A stretch of DNA of 64,000 nt from JAWXBK01 sp040878185. Lineage in GTDB: Bacteria; Pseudomonadota; Alphaproteobacteria; Dongiales; Dongiaceae. The position numbers and the translations under genes are program-made. Positions 18,114 through 25,934 of this stretch are shown here, piece after piece (position 1 is the stretch's first letter; each line of letters begins with the position of its first letter). The stretch spans positions 1 through 64,000 of the forward strand of contig JBBDMS010000043.1 in the NCBI GenBank assembly GCA_040878185.1. Direction: 5' to 3'. The notes under the pieces were generated by a model. It was not told the origin of the DNA. It searched no databases and saw nothing but the letters and a program-made list of their open reading frames with translations.

Positions 18114-18605
18114 TTGGTTCGACCTTTTTCGCTTCCGTCTTTCTCCTTTGCGTTTCCTTTGGTTCGTTCGCTTCGCGGCATCGCCTTGGTCCGATCGCTG
18201 CACGGCAGAGCCGCGCCATCCGGTGCCGGTCAGGCTTTCGTGAGAAAGGCGGACCGGACTTCCACAGTTGTGCCGGACGTTCTCGGCCCGGCGGGTGCGC
18301 ATCCGAAGCTGCGACTTGAACCTCAACCTTTTGCGGGCACCATCCCGACGGATCTTCGAACCCGTCAGGGCCTTGGTGGTCCGGTGCCGCTGTGGGCGGT
18401 CCCGGGTCCCGGTCGCTGCGCGTCGCGGTTTTTTCGAACCGGGCGCGCGGATGCCCGCGATCGGGGGGCCCGCCTGACCAAGCGGGCCGAACGGGGATGG
18501 CGCGGCTCAGCCGTGCAGCGACCCCGGTAACGAATGGCGATGCGCGATCAGTTACGTAATCGAGCTACATATAAAATTACGCAGGGGGCGTTCGAGAACC
18601 GCCCT
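18114..18605. other. Non-coding stretch after hemA
   Basis: No credible gene. The first 420 bases are GC-rich like the chromosome. Composition shifts to AT-rich from about 18540, where ATTAC/GTAAT-type inverted repeats occur (GTTACGTAAT and AAATTACGC), marking the left edge of the lower-GC island. No tRNA cloverleaf was found to serve as an attachment site. Confidence 0.4.
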
Positions 18606-18634
18606 CCGCCGGTGCGCCTGAGCCCCACCGGCGG
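18606..18634. repeat. GC-rich hairpin at the island's left edge
   Basis: A perfect 9-bp stem, CCGCCGGTG paired with CACCGGCGG, with an 11-base loop. It lies immediately downstream (leftward) of a promoter-like sequence. It could begin a small RNA or be a decayed regulatory element. Confidence 0.5.
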
Positions 18635-18637
18635 AAA

Positions 18638-18667
18638 TATTAACGCACGTTACGCAATTATTGTCAA
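18638..18667 (-). promoter_or_regulatory. Promoter-like sequence with internal inverted repeat, leftward
   Basis: Read on the minus strand it has TTGACA, an 18-base spacer and TTAATA. An inverted repeat, TAACG-CA-CGTTA (18641-18652), lies in the spacer and could be an operator. No coding frame follows it on that strand. It resembles the layout of the toxin-antitoxin promoter at the island's other end. Confidence 0.45.
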
Positions 18668-18744
18668 GTAAGATTGATTCGGCTGCGCTGCTATTGGGGC
18701 CAGCGACGTGGTTGATCGGTGGCGGTCGCCGATCAAAAGAACCT

Positions 18745-18790
18745 TCTCTTGCTTGCAAGAGAGGGTGATCGCGCGAGCGACAGCGTAGCG
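18745..18790. repeat. REP-like palindromic repeat, left copy
   Basis: An 8-bp stem, TCTCTTGC-TT-GCAAGAGA, followed by GGGTGATCGCGCGAGCGACAG. The segment 18755-18785 matches 21978-22008 at 29 of 31 bases in the same orientation. It resembles dispersed CTCTCCC...GGGAGAGGG intergenic repeats of proteobacteria. The two copies bracket the lower-GC island. Confidence 0.75.
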
Positions 18791-18871
18791 CGGCCTCATC
18801 TCTCAACAAATTGCCTAAACTTTACTGGTAGTTGCGCCACCCCTATGATTCCCAACCAAGGGGAGGGGCTC

Positions 18872-20227
18872 ATGCCAGACATCAAACTCAAAATAGACGA
18901 CCTCATCCTAGATCACGACAACCCGCGTATCCCGCACGCTGATGGTCAGCAAGATGCGCTTCAGAAGGTCATCAGGGATCAGCGGAACAAGCTGGTAGCA
19001 CTCGCCGAGAGCATCGTCGACAAGGGCCTAAACCCGATGGACCGGCTATTAGTGCTTAGGTTGAATCAGAGGCCAGAGCGATTCATCTCCTTAGAAGGTA
19101 ACCGGCGAGTCGCCGTTTTCAAGCTGCTTACGAGTCCTGCTGTCATGACCGGGCTTGAGATGCCAAGCGGGATGAAGCGTCAGCTTCAGCGGCTTGCAGA
19201 AAAATTCAAGAAGAGTCTCGTTGAGCCGATTTCATGCTTCGAGCTCCCGTCGCGCGACGATTCAAAATACTGGCTGGATCTGCGGCACAACATTGGCCAC
19301 GAAGGAGCCGGCATCGAAGATTGGAAAACTCTTGCGAAACGACGTGCGGAAGGCAAGACGCCCGTAGTGCTCCAAGCGTTGGAGCTGGTAACCGAGCGAG
19401 CCGGGCTCACTGCGGCCGAGCGAGCCGCTATCACAGAGTCGTTTCCCATCTCGACATTTGAGCGGATTCTTGAGAACCGGTCCGCTCGCAGGGAACTTGG
19501 CCTTGATGTGGTAGATGGCAATCTCGTTACGAGGCTGCCGGCCGATGAGGTGGCAAAGCCGCTCAAAAAAATTGTCCTCGATTTGGCGATGAAGAAAACT
19601 CGCGTCAATCGCCTCATGAAGACCGAAGACATGATGAACTATCTCAGGACGGATCTGGGCAGTGCATATCTACCCGATTTGTCCAAGGCGCGCGCCAAAG
19701 CGCGCACCCTTGATCAGATTCCTGTATCCGAGTTTACGAAGGTGCGGCGCACGCCTACGCGCAGAAAGCGCGATCCGAGCGACCGGAAAACGGTTGTCCC
19801 TCGCAATTGCGCACTGAATGTCACGCAAAATCGGATCGCAGATATCTACAAAGAACTGCGGACGGTAGAACTTGAGGATGCGCCGAATGGGATCGCAGTC
19901 CTATTGCGCGTATTCCTTGAACTGTCCGTCGATCACTTCCTCGTAAAGCATGGAGGAGAGGTCGAGTTTGTTCCACCTGGAACAAGCCGAAAGAAGTTCA
20001 AAACTCTCGATGAGAAACTGGCCGAGGTGGTGGCCATCATGGTAACGATGAACGTCGCGAAATCTAAGTTCGCCGCTATTAAGCGAGCCGTCACCGTAAA
20101 GACTAGTCCGATGCACACCGACCTTCTCCACCGCTATGTTCACGATCAGTATCAGACGCCGGCACCTAATGACCTGAAGGCGGCGTGGGACCAGGCTCAG
20201 CCGTTATTCGAATGCATTTGGCCATGA
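18872..20227 (+). CDS. ParB/Srx-fold protein of unknown function, paired with a DNA methylase
   Basis: A 451-residue protein. The N-terminal third looks like a ParB-type nucleotide-binding domain: DHDNPRIP (residues 14-21), a helix for side-by-side recognition (LVALAESIVDKGL) and the core EGNRRVAVFKLL (75-86), where GNRR takes the place of the GxRR CTP/NTP-contact motif. A charged linker (TPTRRKRDPSDRK) near residue 295-307 precedes a mostly helical C-terminal domain I do not recognise. GC content is visibly lower than the chromosome, with rare codons such as TTA, CTA and AGG. Its stop overlaps the methylase start (ATGA). A segregation role is unlikely, as no parA is present; a restriction-like or regulatory role is inference. 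Confidence 0.65.
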   Translation: MPDIKLKIDDLILDHDNPRIPHADGQQDALQKVIRDQRNKLVALAESIVDKGLNPMDRLLVLRLNQRPERFISLEGNRRVAVFKLLTSPAVMTGLEMPSGMKRQLQRLAEKFKKSLVEPISCFELPSRDDSKYWLDLRHNIGHEGAGIEDWKTLAKRRAEGKTPVVLQALELVTERAGLTAAERAAITESFPISTFERILENRSARRELGLDVVDGNLVTRLPADEVAKPLKKIVLDLAMKKTRVNRLMKTEDMMNYLRTDLGSAYLPDLSKARAKARTLDQIPVSEFTKVRRTPTRRKRDPSDRKTVVPRNCALNVTQNRIADIYKELRTVELEDAPNGIAVLLRVFLELSVDHFLVKHGGEVEFVPPGTSRKKFKTLDEKLAEVVAIMVTMNVAKSKFAAIKRAVTVKTSPMHTDLLHRYVHDQYQTPAPNDLKAAWDQAQPLFECIWP

Positions 20228-21135
20228 GCAAAACGGAGGGCGACCCCCGACGCCTGGTTCACTTCACGCCGCTTCGTTATCCGGGTGGTAAGGGAAAGCT
20301 AGCCGCCTACATCAAGGAAATCATTCGGGCTAACAAGCTTTATGACGGCGAGTACGTCGAGCCCTATGCGGGAGGCGCCGCGATCGGGCTCGAGTTGTTG
20401 TTTCAAGAGTATGTCACCAAAATCCACATCAACGACCTGAGCCGCCCTGTCTACTCATTCTGGAAAGCGGTTCTGAACGATACGGACGAGCTGTGTAGGC
20501 GGGTAAAGAATACGCGGCTCACGGTGGCCGCACGGGATCGGCAAAAGCGGATATTCATGAACCAGAAGGAATACAACTACGTAGATGTGGGATTCGCCAC
20601 GTTCTTTCTGAATCGCACTAACCGATCCGGCATTCTCAATGGCGGCGTAATCGGCGGGAGGGATCAGACAGGACCGTGGAAGATCGACGCTCGATACAAT
20701 GCTGCCGAGCTGATTTTTCGGATCGAGTCCATTGCAAAACTTCGTAGCAAGATCAAACTCACACGGAACGATGCGCTCGCGCTATTGCGCCAAGGCCTGC
20801 CGAGGTGGCCGAAAAAGACGCTTATCTACCTTGACCCCCCTTACTATGAGCGAGGCCGTGATCTGTATTACGACTACTACAGGCCCGACGATCACGCGAA
20901 GCTAGCGACGTTCATCGAGGCGAAGATGGGAAGCCGATCGTGGGTCGTGTCTTATGACAACGTAGCGCCGATCCGAAAACTATACCGTGGCTTCCGGAGC
21001 GTCGTGTACAACGTCAGTTATACGGCTAGAGAAAACCGAACGGGCAAAGAGGTGATGTTTTTCTCGCCGCACCTCGATATTCCCGCGTTGGTCGGGCCAG
21101 TCAAGCAAATTGGCAGAATCCGGGAAGCGGCATAG
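20224..21135 (+). CDS. D12-class N6-adenine DNA methyltransferase (Dam-like)
   Basis: A 303-residue enzyme with the order of alpha-class adenine methylases: LRYPGGKGKLAAYI (17-30), the SAM loop VEPYAGGAAIGLELL (45-59), a target-recognition middle, and catalytic DPPY at 204-207 followed by YERGRDLYYDYY. It should methylate adenine in a short site; specificity cannot be read. It is translationally coupled to the ParB-like gene (ATGA), so the two products are probably needed together. No separate restriction endonuclease is seen, making it either solitary or partnered with the ParB-like protein. Confidence 0.88.
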   Translation: MSKTEGDPRRLVHFTPLRYPGGKGKLAAYIKEIIRANKLYDGEYVEPYAGGAAIGLELLFQEYVTKIHINDLSRPVYSFWKAVLNDTDELCRRVKNTRLTVAARDRQKRIFMNQKEYNYVDVGFATFFLNRTNRSGILNGGVIGGRDQTGPWKIDARYNAAELIFRIESIAKLRSKIKLTRNDALALLRQGLPRWPKKTLIYLDPPYYERGRDLYYDYYRPDDHAKLATFIEAKMGSRSWVVSYDNVAPIRKLYRGFRSVVYNVSYTARENRTGKEVMFFSPHLDIPALVGPVKQIGRIREAA

Positions 21136-21196
21136 CCATACCAATTGGAAAGGGCCGATTTAGATGACAACACATCGAGGCAGTCGATATCGATCA

Positions 21197-21637
21197 CTAA
21201 CCCTCATCACGCGAAGTAACCCGGCCCGCATGCGCTTTTTGACGCATAAGAATACCTTCGCGCAGTAGCTGGAAGAGACCGGGCGGCAACATGCCGTACT
21301 CATACCGACCCGGCTCTCCGGGTATCGGCCGCAAGTCGTATCCAGGCCAGGCGAAGCGATTCAATTCATCGAGGCGGAGCCAATGTCGGCCGCTATCCAA
21401 GCGGAGGTTTTTACAAACCGCGGCCGGCACTTCGATCGATGCCGACGGATCTTCGGGCGGCTGATGCGTTATGGGAGCGACGATCGTTTCGATGTCGCCA
21501 TTCCGGTCGAGCCGCGTAGCAACCACAATCGCACATGGCCGATCCTTTGTGCCCTCTGTGGCCCCTTTGGCTTTTTCGTTGCTCCAGAGAAAACTATATC
21601 GGATCACCAAACCCGGTTTGGGAATGGGAAGGCTCAT
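21197..21637 (-). CDS. PemK/MazF-like toxin of a type II toxin-antitoxin pair
   Basis: A 146-residue protein beginning IPKPGLVIRYSFLW, followed by KDRPCAIVVAT and ETIVAPITHQPP. These are the three beta-strand elements of PemK-like growth inhibitors, which are usually endoribonucleases. It is longer than typical MazF (about 110), with a C-terminal helix. Its ATG overlaps the stop of the upstream antitoxin gene. Family assignment rests on strand pattern and on context; enzymatic activity is inferred. Confidence 0.7.
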   Translation of the reverse strand: MSLPIPKPGLVIRYSFLWSNEKAKGATEGTKDRPCAIVVATRLDRNGDIETIVAPITHQPPEDPSASIEVPAAVCKNLRLDSGRHWLRLDELNRFAWPGYDLRPIPGEPGRYEYGMLPPGLFQLLREGILMRQKAHAGRVTSRDEG

Positions 21638-21888
21638 TTAGGATCGGCGCCGTACTCCGCCGATTCAATGGCCGCTACCACGTCTTTGGGAAGGTCTCCC
21701 ACGACGAAGGATTGTCTCTCCCGGCGCTTGAGCTTTTCGTAATGCTCCGCTTCACTGGCTGACAAATAAGCCCCAATCACACGACCATGACTGGTTACGT
21801 GGATGATCTTTTCCGAAATCGCCTCTTCTCTGTAGCGGGCGAAATTCCGGGAAAACTCTGTAGCGGGTACATCGCGGGTCTGGGCCAT
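21634..21888 (-). CDS. Phd/YefM-like antitoxin
   Basis: An 84-residue protein with the Phd/YefM DNA-binding fold: DVPATEFSRNFARYREEA, then IIHVTSHGRVIGAYLSASE, a sheet and helix pattern typical of the family. A charged C-terminal tail (LPKDVVAAIESAEYG) would wrap the toxin. It comes first in the operon, with the toxin coupled by an ATGA overlap, the standard stoichiometry-setting order. A palindrome directly upstream is its probable autoregulatory site. The ATG follows AAGGGAG. Confidence 0.8.
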   Translation of the reverse strand: MAQTRDVPATEFSRNFARYREEAISEKIIHVTSHGRVIGAYLSASEAEHYEKLKRRERQSFVVGDLPKDVVAAIESAEYGADPK

Positions 21889-21904
21889 AGAGAACTCCCT
21901 TGTT

Positions 21905-21938
21905 ATGTGTAAAATACGTAATTTACACATTTTGTCAA
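21905..21938 (-). promoter_or_regulatory. Toxin-antitoxin promoter with overlapping palindromic operator
   Basis: On the minus strand, TTGACA (21938-21933) and TATTTT (21916-21911) are 16 bases apart. A 26-bp near-perfect palindrome at 21905-21930, with arms ATGTGTAAA and TTTACACAT around TACGTA, matches its own complement at 24 of 26 positions and covers the -10 area. This fits repression by the Phd-like antitoxin. Confidence 0.75.
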
Positions 21939-21964
21939 GGGGCGGATGAGGCGCGACCACCAAA

Positions 21965-22030
21965 CCCTCTCCGCGATGCAAGAGAGGGCGATCGCGCGAG
22001 CGGCAGCGATGCGGGAGCGGGTGAGGGTCG
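21965..22030. repeat. REP-like palindromic repeat, right copy
   Basis: CCCTCTC (21965-21971) pairs with GAGAGGG (21982-21988), followed by CGATCGCGCGAGCGGCAG and GGGAGCGGGTGAGGG. The sequence 21978-22008 matches the left copy at 29 of 31 bases. It lies between the antitoxin promoter and the ureohydrolase stop, marking the return to GC-rich chromosome. Confidence 0.75.
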
Positions 22031-22034
22031 AAGC

Positions 22035-22982
22035 CTACGCGCGCTTCGACGCCTGCAGGCAGAGATATTCCATCGCCAGGGTCGCGCCGGCGAGCGCCGT
22101 GACCTCGCCGACATCGTAGGCGGGCGCCACCTCGACGATATCCATGCCCACGAGGTCGATCCCGGTGAAGCCGCGCAGGATGCGCTGCGCCTGCCATGAG
22201 GTGAGCCCGCCGCAGACCGGCGTGCCCGTGCCGGGCGCGTAGGCCGGATCGAGACAGTCGATATCGAAAGTGAGATAGGCCTGCCGGTCGCCGACGATCT
22301 CGTGCACGCGGTCGATCACCGCCTGCGGTCCGTTCTCCTGCACCCAGTTGCCGTCGAGGATGTTGAACCCGTGCGTTTCGTCGTTATGCGTGCGAAGGCC
22401 GATCTGCACCGAACGCGCGGGATCGACCAGCCCCTTCTGCGCCGCGTGGAAGAACATGGTGCCGTGATCGATCCGCTCGCTGTCCTCGCGCCAGGTATCG
22501 GAATGCGCGTCGAAATGGATCAGCGACAGCGGCCCGTATTTGGCGTGATGTGCCTGCAGCAACGGATAGGCGATGAAATGATCGCCACCCAAGGTCAGCA
22601 CCGAGGCGCCGGCATCGAGAATGCCCGCCGCATGATCGCGGATCGCCTCGATCCAGGTCGACGCCGTTCCGTGATCGAAGAAACAATCGCCGTAATCGAC
22701 GACGGAAAGCCGCTCGAACGGATCGAAGCCCCAGGGAAACGGACCGCCGATCCAGGCGAGATTGGCCGACGCAGCGCGGATTGCCGCAGGACCGAAACGC
22801 GCGCCGGGCCGATGGGTCGTCGCGAGATCGAACGGCACGCCGGTGACAGCGACATCGACGCCGGCCAGATCCTTGCTGTAGCGGCGACGCATGAAGCTGA
22901 GCGCGCCGGCGAAGGTATATTCGCCGCCGATGCCCCGATTGTCCTTCGCCGTAAAGGCACGATCCGTCGTTGCTTCCGCCAT
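22035..22982 (-). CDS. Ureohydrolase (agmatinase/guanidino-acid hydrolase family)
   Basis: A 315-residue arginase-superfamily enzyme. Mn ligands are seen in GGDHF (near residue 130), FDAHSD (near 155) and DIDCLDPAYAPGTGTP (near 242). The N-terminal RPGARFGPAAIR is the agmatinase-type substrate loop. It hydrolyses a guanidino compound to urea plus an amine; agmatine, guanidinobutyrate or guanidinopropionate are all possible. A GAGAGG site precedes the ATG. It lies downstream of, and in the same direction as, the Rieske/GcvT genes, so it may share their pathway. A second family member is encoded near the right end. Confidence 0.88.
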   Translation of the reverse strand: MAEATTDRAFTAKDNRGIGGEYTFAGALSFMRRRYSKDLAGVDVAVTGVPFDLATTHRPGARFGPAAIRAASANLAWIGGPFPWGFDPFERLSVVDYGDCFFDHGTASTWIEAIRDHAAGILDAGASVLTLGGDHFIAYPLLQAHHAKYGPLSLIHFDAHSDTWREDSERIDHGTMFFHAAQKGLVDPARSVQIGLRTHNDETHGFNILDGNWVQENGPQAVIDRVHEIVGDRQAYLTFDIDCLDPAYAPGTGTPVCGGLTSWQAQRILRGFTGIDLVGMDIVEVAPAYDVGEVTALAGATLAMEYLCLQASKRA

Positions 22983-23072
22983 CGTCCGACCCTCTCCGTC
23001 CGAAAACCAAACCTGTCGGCAATCTAGGGACGGCACCGGGCCGGGGCAACCGGCGGGTCGGAAATCGGCGGA

Positions 23073-24335
23073 TCAGGAAATCCGGCGCAGATACCAGCGC
23101 GCGATCCGGTCGATGCCTTCCTCGATCTCGGAGTAGCGCCCGGGGCGGTAGCGCGACGAGAGCACGCCCGCCTGGTTGTCTTCGGTGATCTTCGCATCCT
23201 GCCGCGTCGTCACGTCCCAGAACCAAGTGAGGGCATCGCGATCATAGTCCCGACCCTCGAGCGCATCGTCGCGCACCAGCCAGGTGAGCTCGACATCGGT
23301 CAGAAGCGGTTCGATCGGCGTAAAGCGAAAGACGACCGCATGGTCGTTCGACATGAGAAGCGTGACCAGCGGATGAAATGTCACATAGGTATAGCCGCCG
23401 TCATGCTGGCGGAGATCGCCCATCAACGGCGCCACCGGTTTGCCGTCGCGCGTCTCGGAAAGATGGCCCCGCTTCAGCGGAATGCGGCCGGCCGCTCGAT
23501 AGAAATCCGAATGCTCGTCGTCGTTGAAACAGCCAGTCGCGTGGCCCATGGCGGCCGCACGCTTCTCCCATTCGGCGAGCAGGCTCGCGAAATCGTCCAT
23601 CGCCTGCTTCGGTCCGGAATATTCGCCGGCACCGAACCCGTCGATCTCGGCCTTGGTATGCGCCGTGCAGAATTCCGGATGCGCCGACAAACAGTGATAG
23701 CATTCGAAGAAATTCTCGACGACCAGCTTCCAGTTCGCCCGCGTCGGATAGCTCTCCTTAGCGGCAATCTTCGCACGCGTCAGGCCCTGCGGCACGAGAT
23801 AGGGACGCATGATGTCGTACGCCGCATTGAAATCCGGCGCCGCCCCGTCGGTCAGATTGATGAAGATGAGACCTTCGAAAATGTGCACATGCGCGCGATG
23901 CAACGCATGGTCGTCCGGATCGAAGTCCGCCGGCATGTGGCGCGCGGCCTTCAACCGGCCATCGAGATCGTAGGTCCAGGCATGATAGGGGCAGGCAAGC
24001 AGCCGACGATTGCCTTCGGTGGCAAGACAGATGCGTGAACCGCGATGGCGGCAGACATTGAACAGCGCATGAATCTCGCCGGCTTTATCGCGGATGACGA
24101 TCATCTCTTCGCCGCCCACGCGGAACAGGAAGTAATCGCCGGGTTCCGGGATGCGCGAGACATGATCGACCTGCAGCCAGAGCCGGCCGACGAGGCGATC
24201 CATGTCGCGGGCAAAAATGTCGGGATCGGCATAGAAGGCTTGTTCCAACGGGCGGCCGCGCGGCTGTCGCGCAATCAACCCATCGATATCGATGCGTGGC
24301 GATAGCACCGGCACCTGGGATATCGCTGCTGCCAT
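23073..24335 (-). CDS. Rieske non-haem iron oxygenase, alpha subunit (GbcA/stachydrine demethylase-like)
   Basis: A 420-residue oxygenase. The Rieske cluster ligands are CRHRG (near residue 93) and CPYHAW (near 113); the mononuclear iron motif is NFFECYHCLSAHPEF near 210. This ECYHCxxxHPEF form belongs to the quaternary-amine and N-methyl-amino-acid demethylase branch (glycine betaine, carnitine and proline betaine oxygenases). No reductase gene is adjacent, so electrons must come from elsewhere. An ideal GGAGG ribosome site fixes the start. It follows the NTF2-GcvT fusion gene by 92 bases in one probable operon. Confidence 0.9.
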   Translation of the reverse strand: MAAAISQVPVLSPRIDIDGLIARQPRGRPLEQAFYADPDIFARDMDRLVGRLWLQVDHVSRIPEPGDYFLFRVGGEEMIVIRDKAGEIHALFNVCRHRGSRICLATEGNRRLLACPYHAWTYDLDGRLKAARHMPADFDPDDHALHRAHVHIFEGLIFINLTDGAAPDFNAAYDIMRPYLVPQGLTRAKIAAKESYPTRANWKLVVENFFECYHCLSAHPEFCTAHTKAEIDGFGAGEYSGPKQAMDDFASLLAEWEKRAAAMGHATGCFNDDEHSDFYRAAGRIPLKRGHLSETRDGKPVAPLMGDLRQHDGGYTYVTFHPLVTLLMSNDHAVVFRFTPIEPLLTDVELTWLVRDDALEGRDYDRDALTWFWDVTTRQDAKITEDNQAGVLSSRYRPGRYSEIEEGIDRIARWYLRRIS

Positions 24336-24427
24336 AGAAGCCTCCAACCGTTCGAACCATACCGATGCCCAATTCTGGGTCTCGGGCGGCGCTACGGTCA
24401 ATTCACCCTGTGGAGTGACGGAACCAT

Positions 24428-25912
24428 CTATTCGACGAACGGCAGTTCGCAGACTTCGGCCGACACGGTGCCGAGCGGATGCGTGACATGGACGGTTTCG
24501 CCGATCTGCACGGCCGCATCGACCAGCGCGATGCCGATGCTGCGATCGAGCGCGAAGGAATGCACCGCCCAACGCACTTCGCCGGTCTTGCCGCGCTTGT
24601 CCGCAACGGGCCAGTACCATTCGAGACGCGGCAGATCGCCGTCGATCAGCAGCCCGACGCTGCGCCGGCGCGGGCCCTCGGTTTTGATGCGCGCGAGTGC
24701 CTCGCGGCCCATGAACGGGCCGGAATCGAGATCGACCAGCCGTTCGCCACCGGCTTCATAGGGATTCATGCCGGAGCTCATGTGATAGGCGGTATCGGTC
24801 ACGTTGCGCTCGACCGCACGATGCACGATCGGGCCTGTCACCAGCATGTCATAGGGTTTTCCGGCGTCGCGCAGCGCATTCCACAGTTCCATTGCCCGCG
24901 CGCTCGAAAGCGGAAACACCTCGAAGCCGAACGCGCCGCTCCAGCCGGTGCGCGAAACGACCGCATCGATCCCGGCAACGCGCGTCGCGACGCAGCGATA
25001 GAATTTGAGATCGTCGACCGGCGCGTCGACCAGACCGCGCAACACGTCCGCCGAAAGCGGGCCCTGGATCTGGATCGGCGCCACGTCGGGTTCCGAAACC
25101 TTCACATCGAAATCGCTGTGCAGCGCGATGCCCTGCGCCCAGAGCGTTAAATCGGCCGAGCCGTGCGAGAACCATACGACATCGTCCCAGGGCCGCAGCA
25201 CCACCGGATCGCAGATGATCGCCCCGCTATCGTCACAGCAATAGGTGTAGCGGCAGGCACCGGTTTTCATCGTCAGCAGGTTGCGCGAGGCCAGATAGTC
25301 AGCGAATTTGAGCGCATCGGGCCCGCGGATCTCGGTCTGACGCTCGCAGCCGACATCCCACATCGTGACGCGATCGGTCAGCGCGACATACTCCTCCGCC
25401 GGCGTACGCGAATAGATGATCGGAAAGAACATGCCGTTATAAGTCATGAATTCGGTGACGCCAGCCGCGACGGTCCCCTCGAAATAGGGCGATGTCCGCG
25501 CGATCGGATAAAGACGCTGGCGCTCCCAGGGCTTGACCCGCTTGGTATCGAGATACTCCGCGAGCCGCGCGATCTTGCCGTCCTTCATCTCGACGATCAT
25601 CGCGAATCGGAAATCGGCGCGCACCGGCGTCAGATCGACATGCGTCCCGGCGCCCACCATCTCGCTGCGGAAGATACCTTCCGCAAAAACCTCGTTGCCG
25701 CTTTCGATCATCGGGCCGAATTCGACGCTCATGTCGCGCAGGCCACGCAAGGCGGTCCCGACCTCGCGCAGGATTTCGTCGCGGCCCTCGAGCGGGCGAT
25801 CGAGCAGTGGCAGTTCGCAGCGCCCATCTTCGGCGAACAGCGCGCCGATGCGCGCGACATCGCCTGTGACGAAGGCATCGCAATAGGCCTGAAGCGCTTT
25901 GGTCGGTGTCAT
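24428..25912 (-). CDS. Fusion of an NTF2-like domain with a GcvT/DmdA-like folate-dependent aminomethyltransferase
   Basis: A 494-residue protein. Residues 1-125 form an NTF2/SnoaL-like fold (LFAEDGRCELPLLDRPLEGRDEIL). From about 140 onwards it is GcvT-like: SRTPAEEYVALTDRVTMWDVGCERQTEIRG reduced here to key parts VTMWDVGCERQ, SRTGWSGAFGFEVFPL, and GMNPYEAGGERLVDL. GcvT relatives of this type take a methyl or methylene group from an N- or S-methylated substrate onto tetrahydrofolate. The N-terminal domain is unusual for the family. The neighbour upstream is a free-standing NTF2 protein resembling that domain. Substrate unknown. Confidence 0.82.
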   Translation of the reverse strand: MTPTKALQAYCDAFVTGDVARIGALFAEDGRCELPLLDRPLEGRDEILREVGTALRGLRDMSVEFGPMIESGNEVFAEGIFRSEMVGAGTHVDLTPVRADFRFAMIVEMKDGKIARLAEYLDTKRVKPWERQRLYPIARTSPYFEGTVAAGVTEFMTYNGMFFPIIYSRTPAEEYVALTDRVTMWDVGCERQTEIRGPDALKFADYLASRNLLTMKTGACRYTYCCDDSGAIICDPVVLRPWDDVVWFSHGSADLTLWAQGIALHSDFDVKVSEPDVAPIQIQGPLSADVLRGLVDAPVDDLKFYRCVATRVAGIDAVVSRTGWSGAFGFEVFPLSSARAMELWNALRDAGKPYDMLVTGPIVHRAVERNVTDTAYHMSSGMNPYEAGGERLVDLDSGPFMGREALARIKTEGPRRRSVGLLIDGDLPRLEWYWPVADKRGKTGEVRWAVHSFALDRSIGIALVDAAVQIGETVHVTHPLGTVSAEVCELPFVE

Positions 25913-25934
25913 GTCTCTCTCCGCAATACCCGCC

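Noticed and set aside
18114..18540. A tRNA gene as attachment site for the island
   Set aside because: No cloverleaf, T-loop or CCA-end pattern could be built on either strand.
19750..20227. A HEPN RNase motif in the C-terminal domain of the ParB-like protein
   Set aside because: No Arg followed four to six residues later by His was found in a suitable helix.
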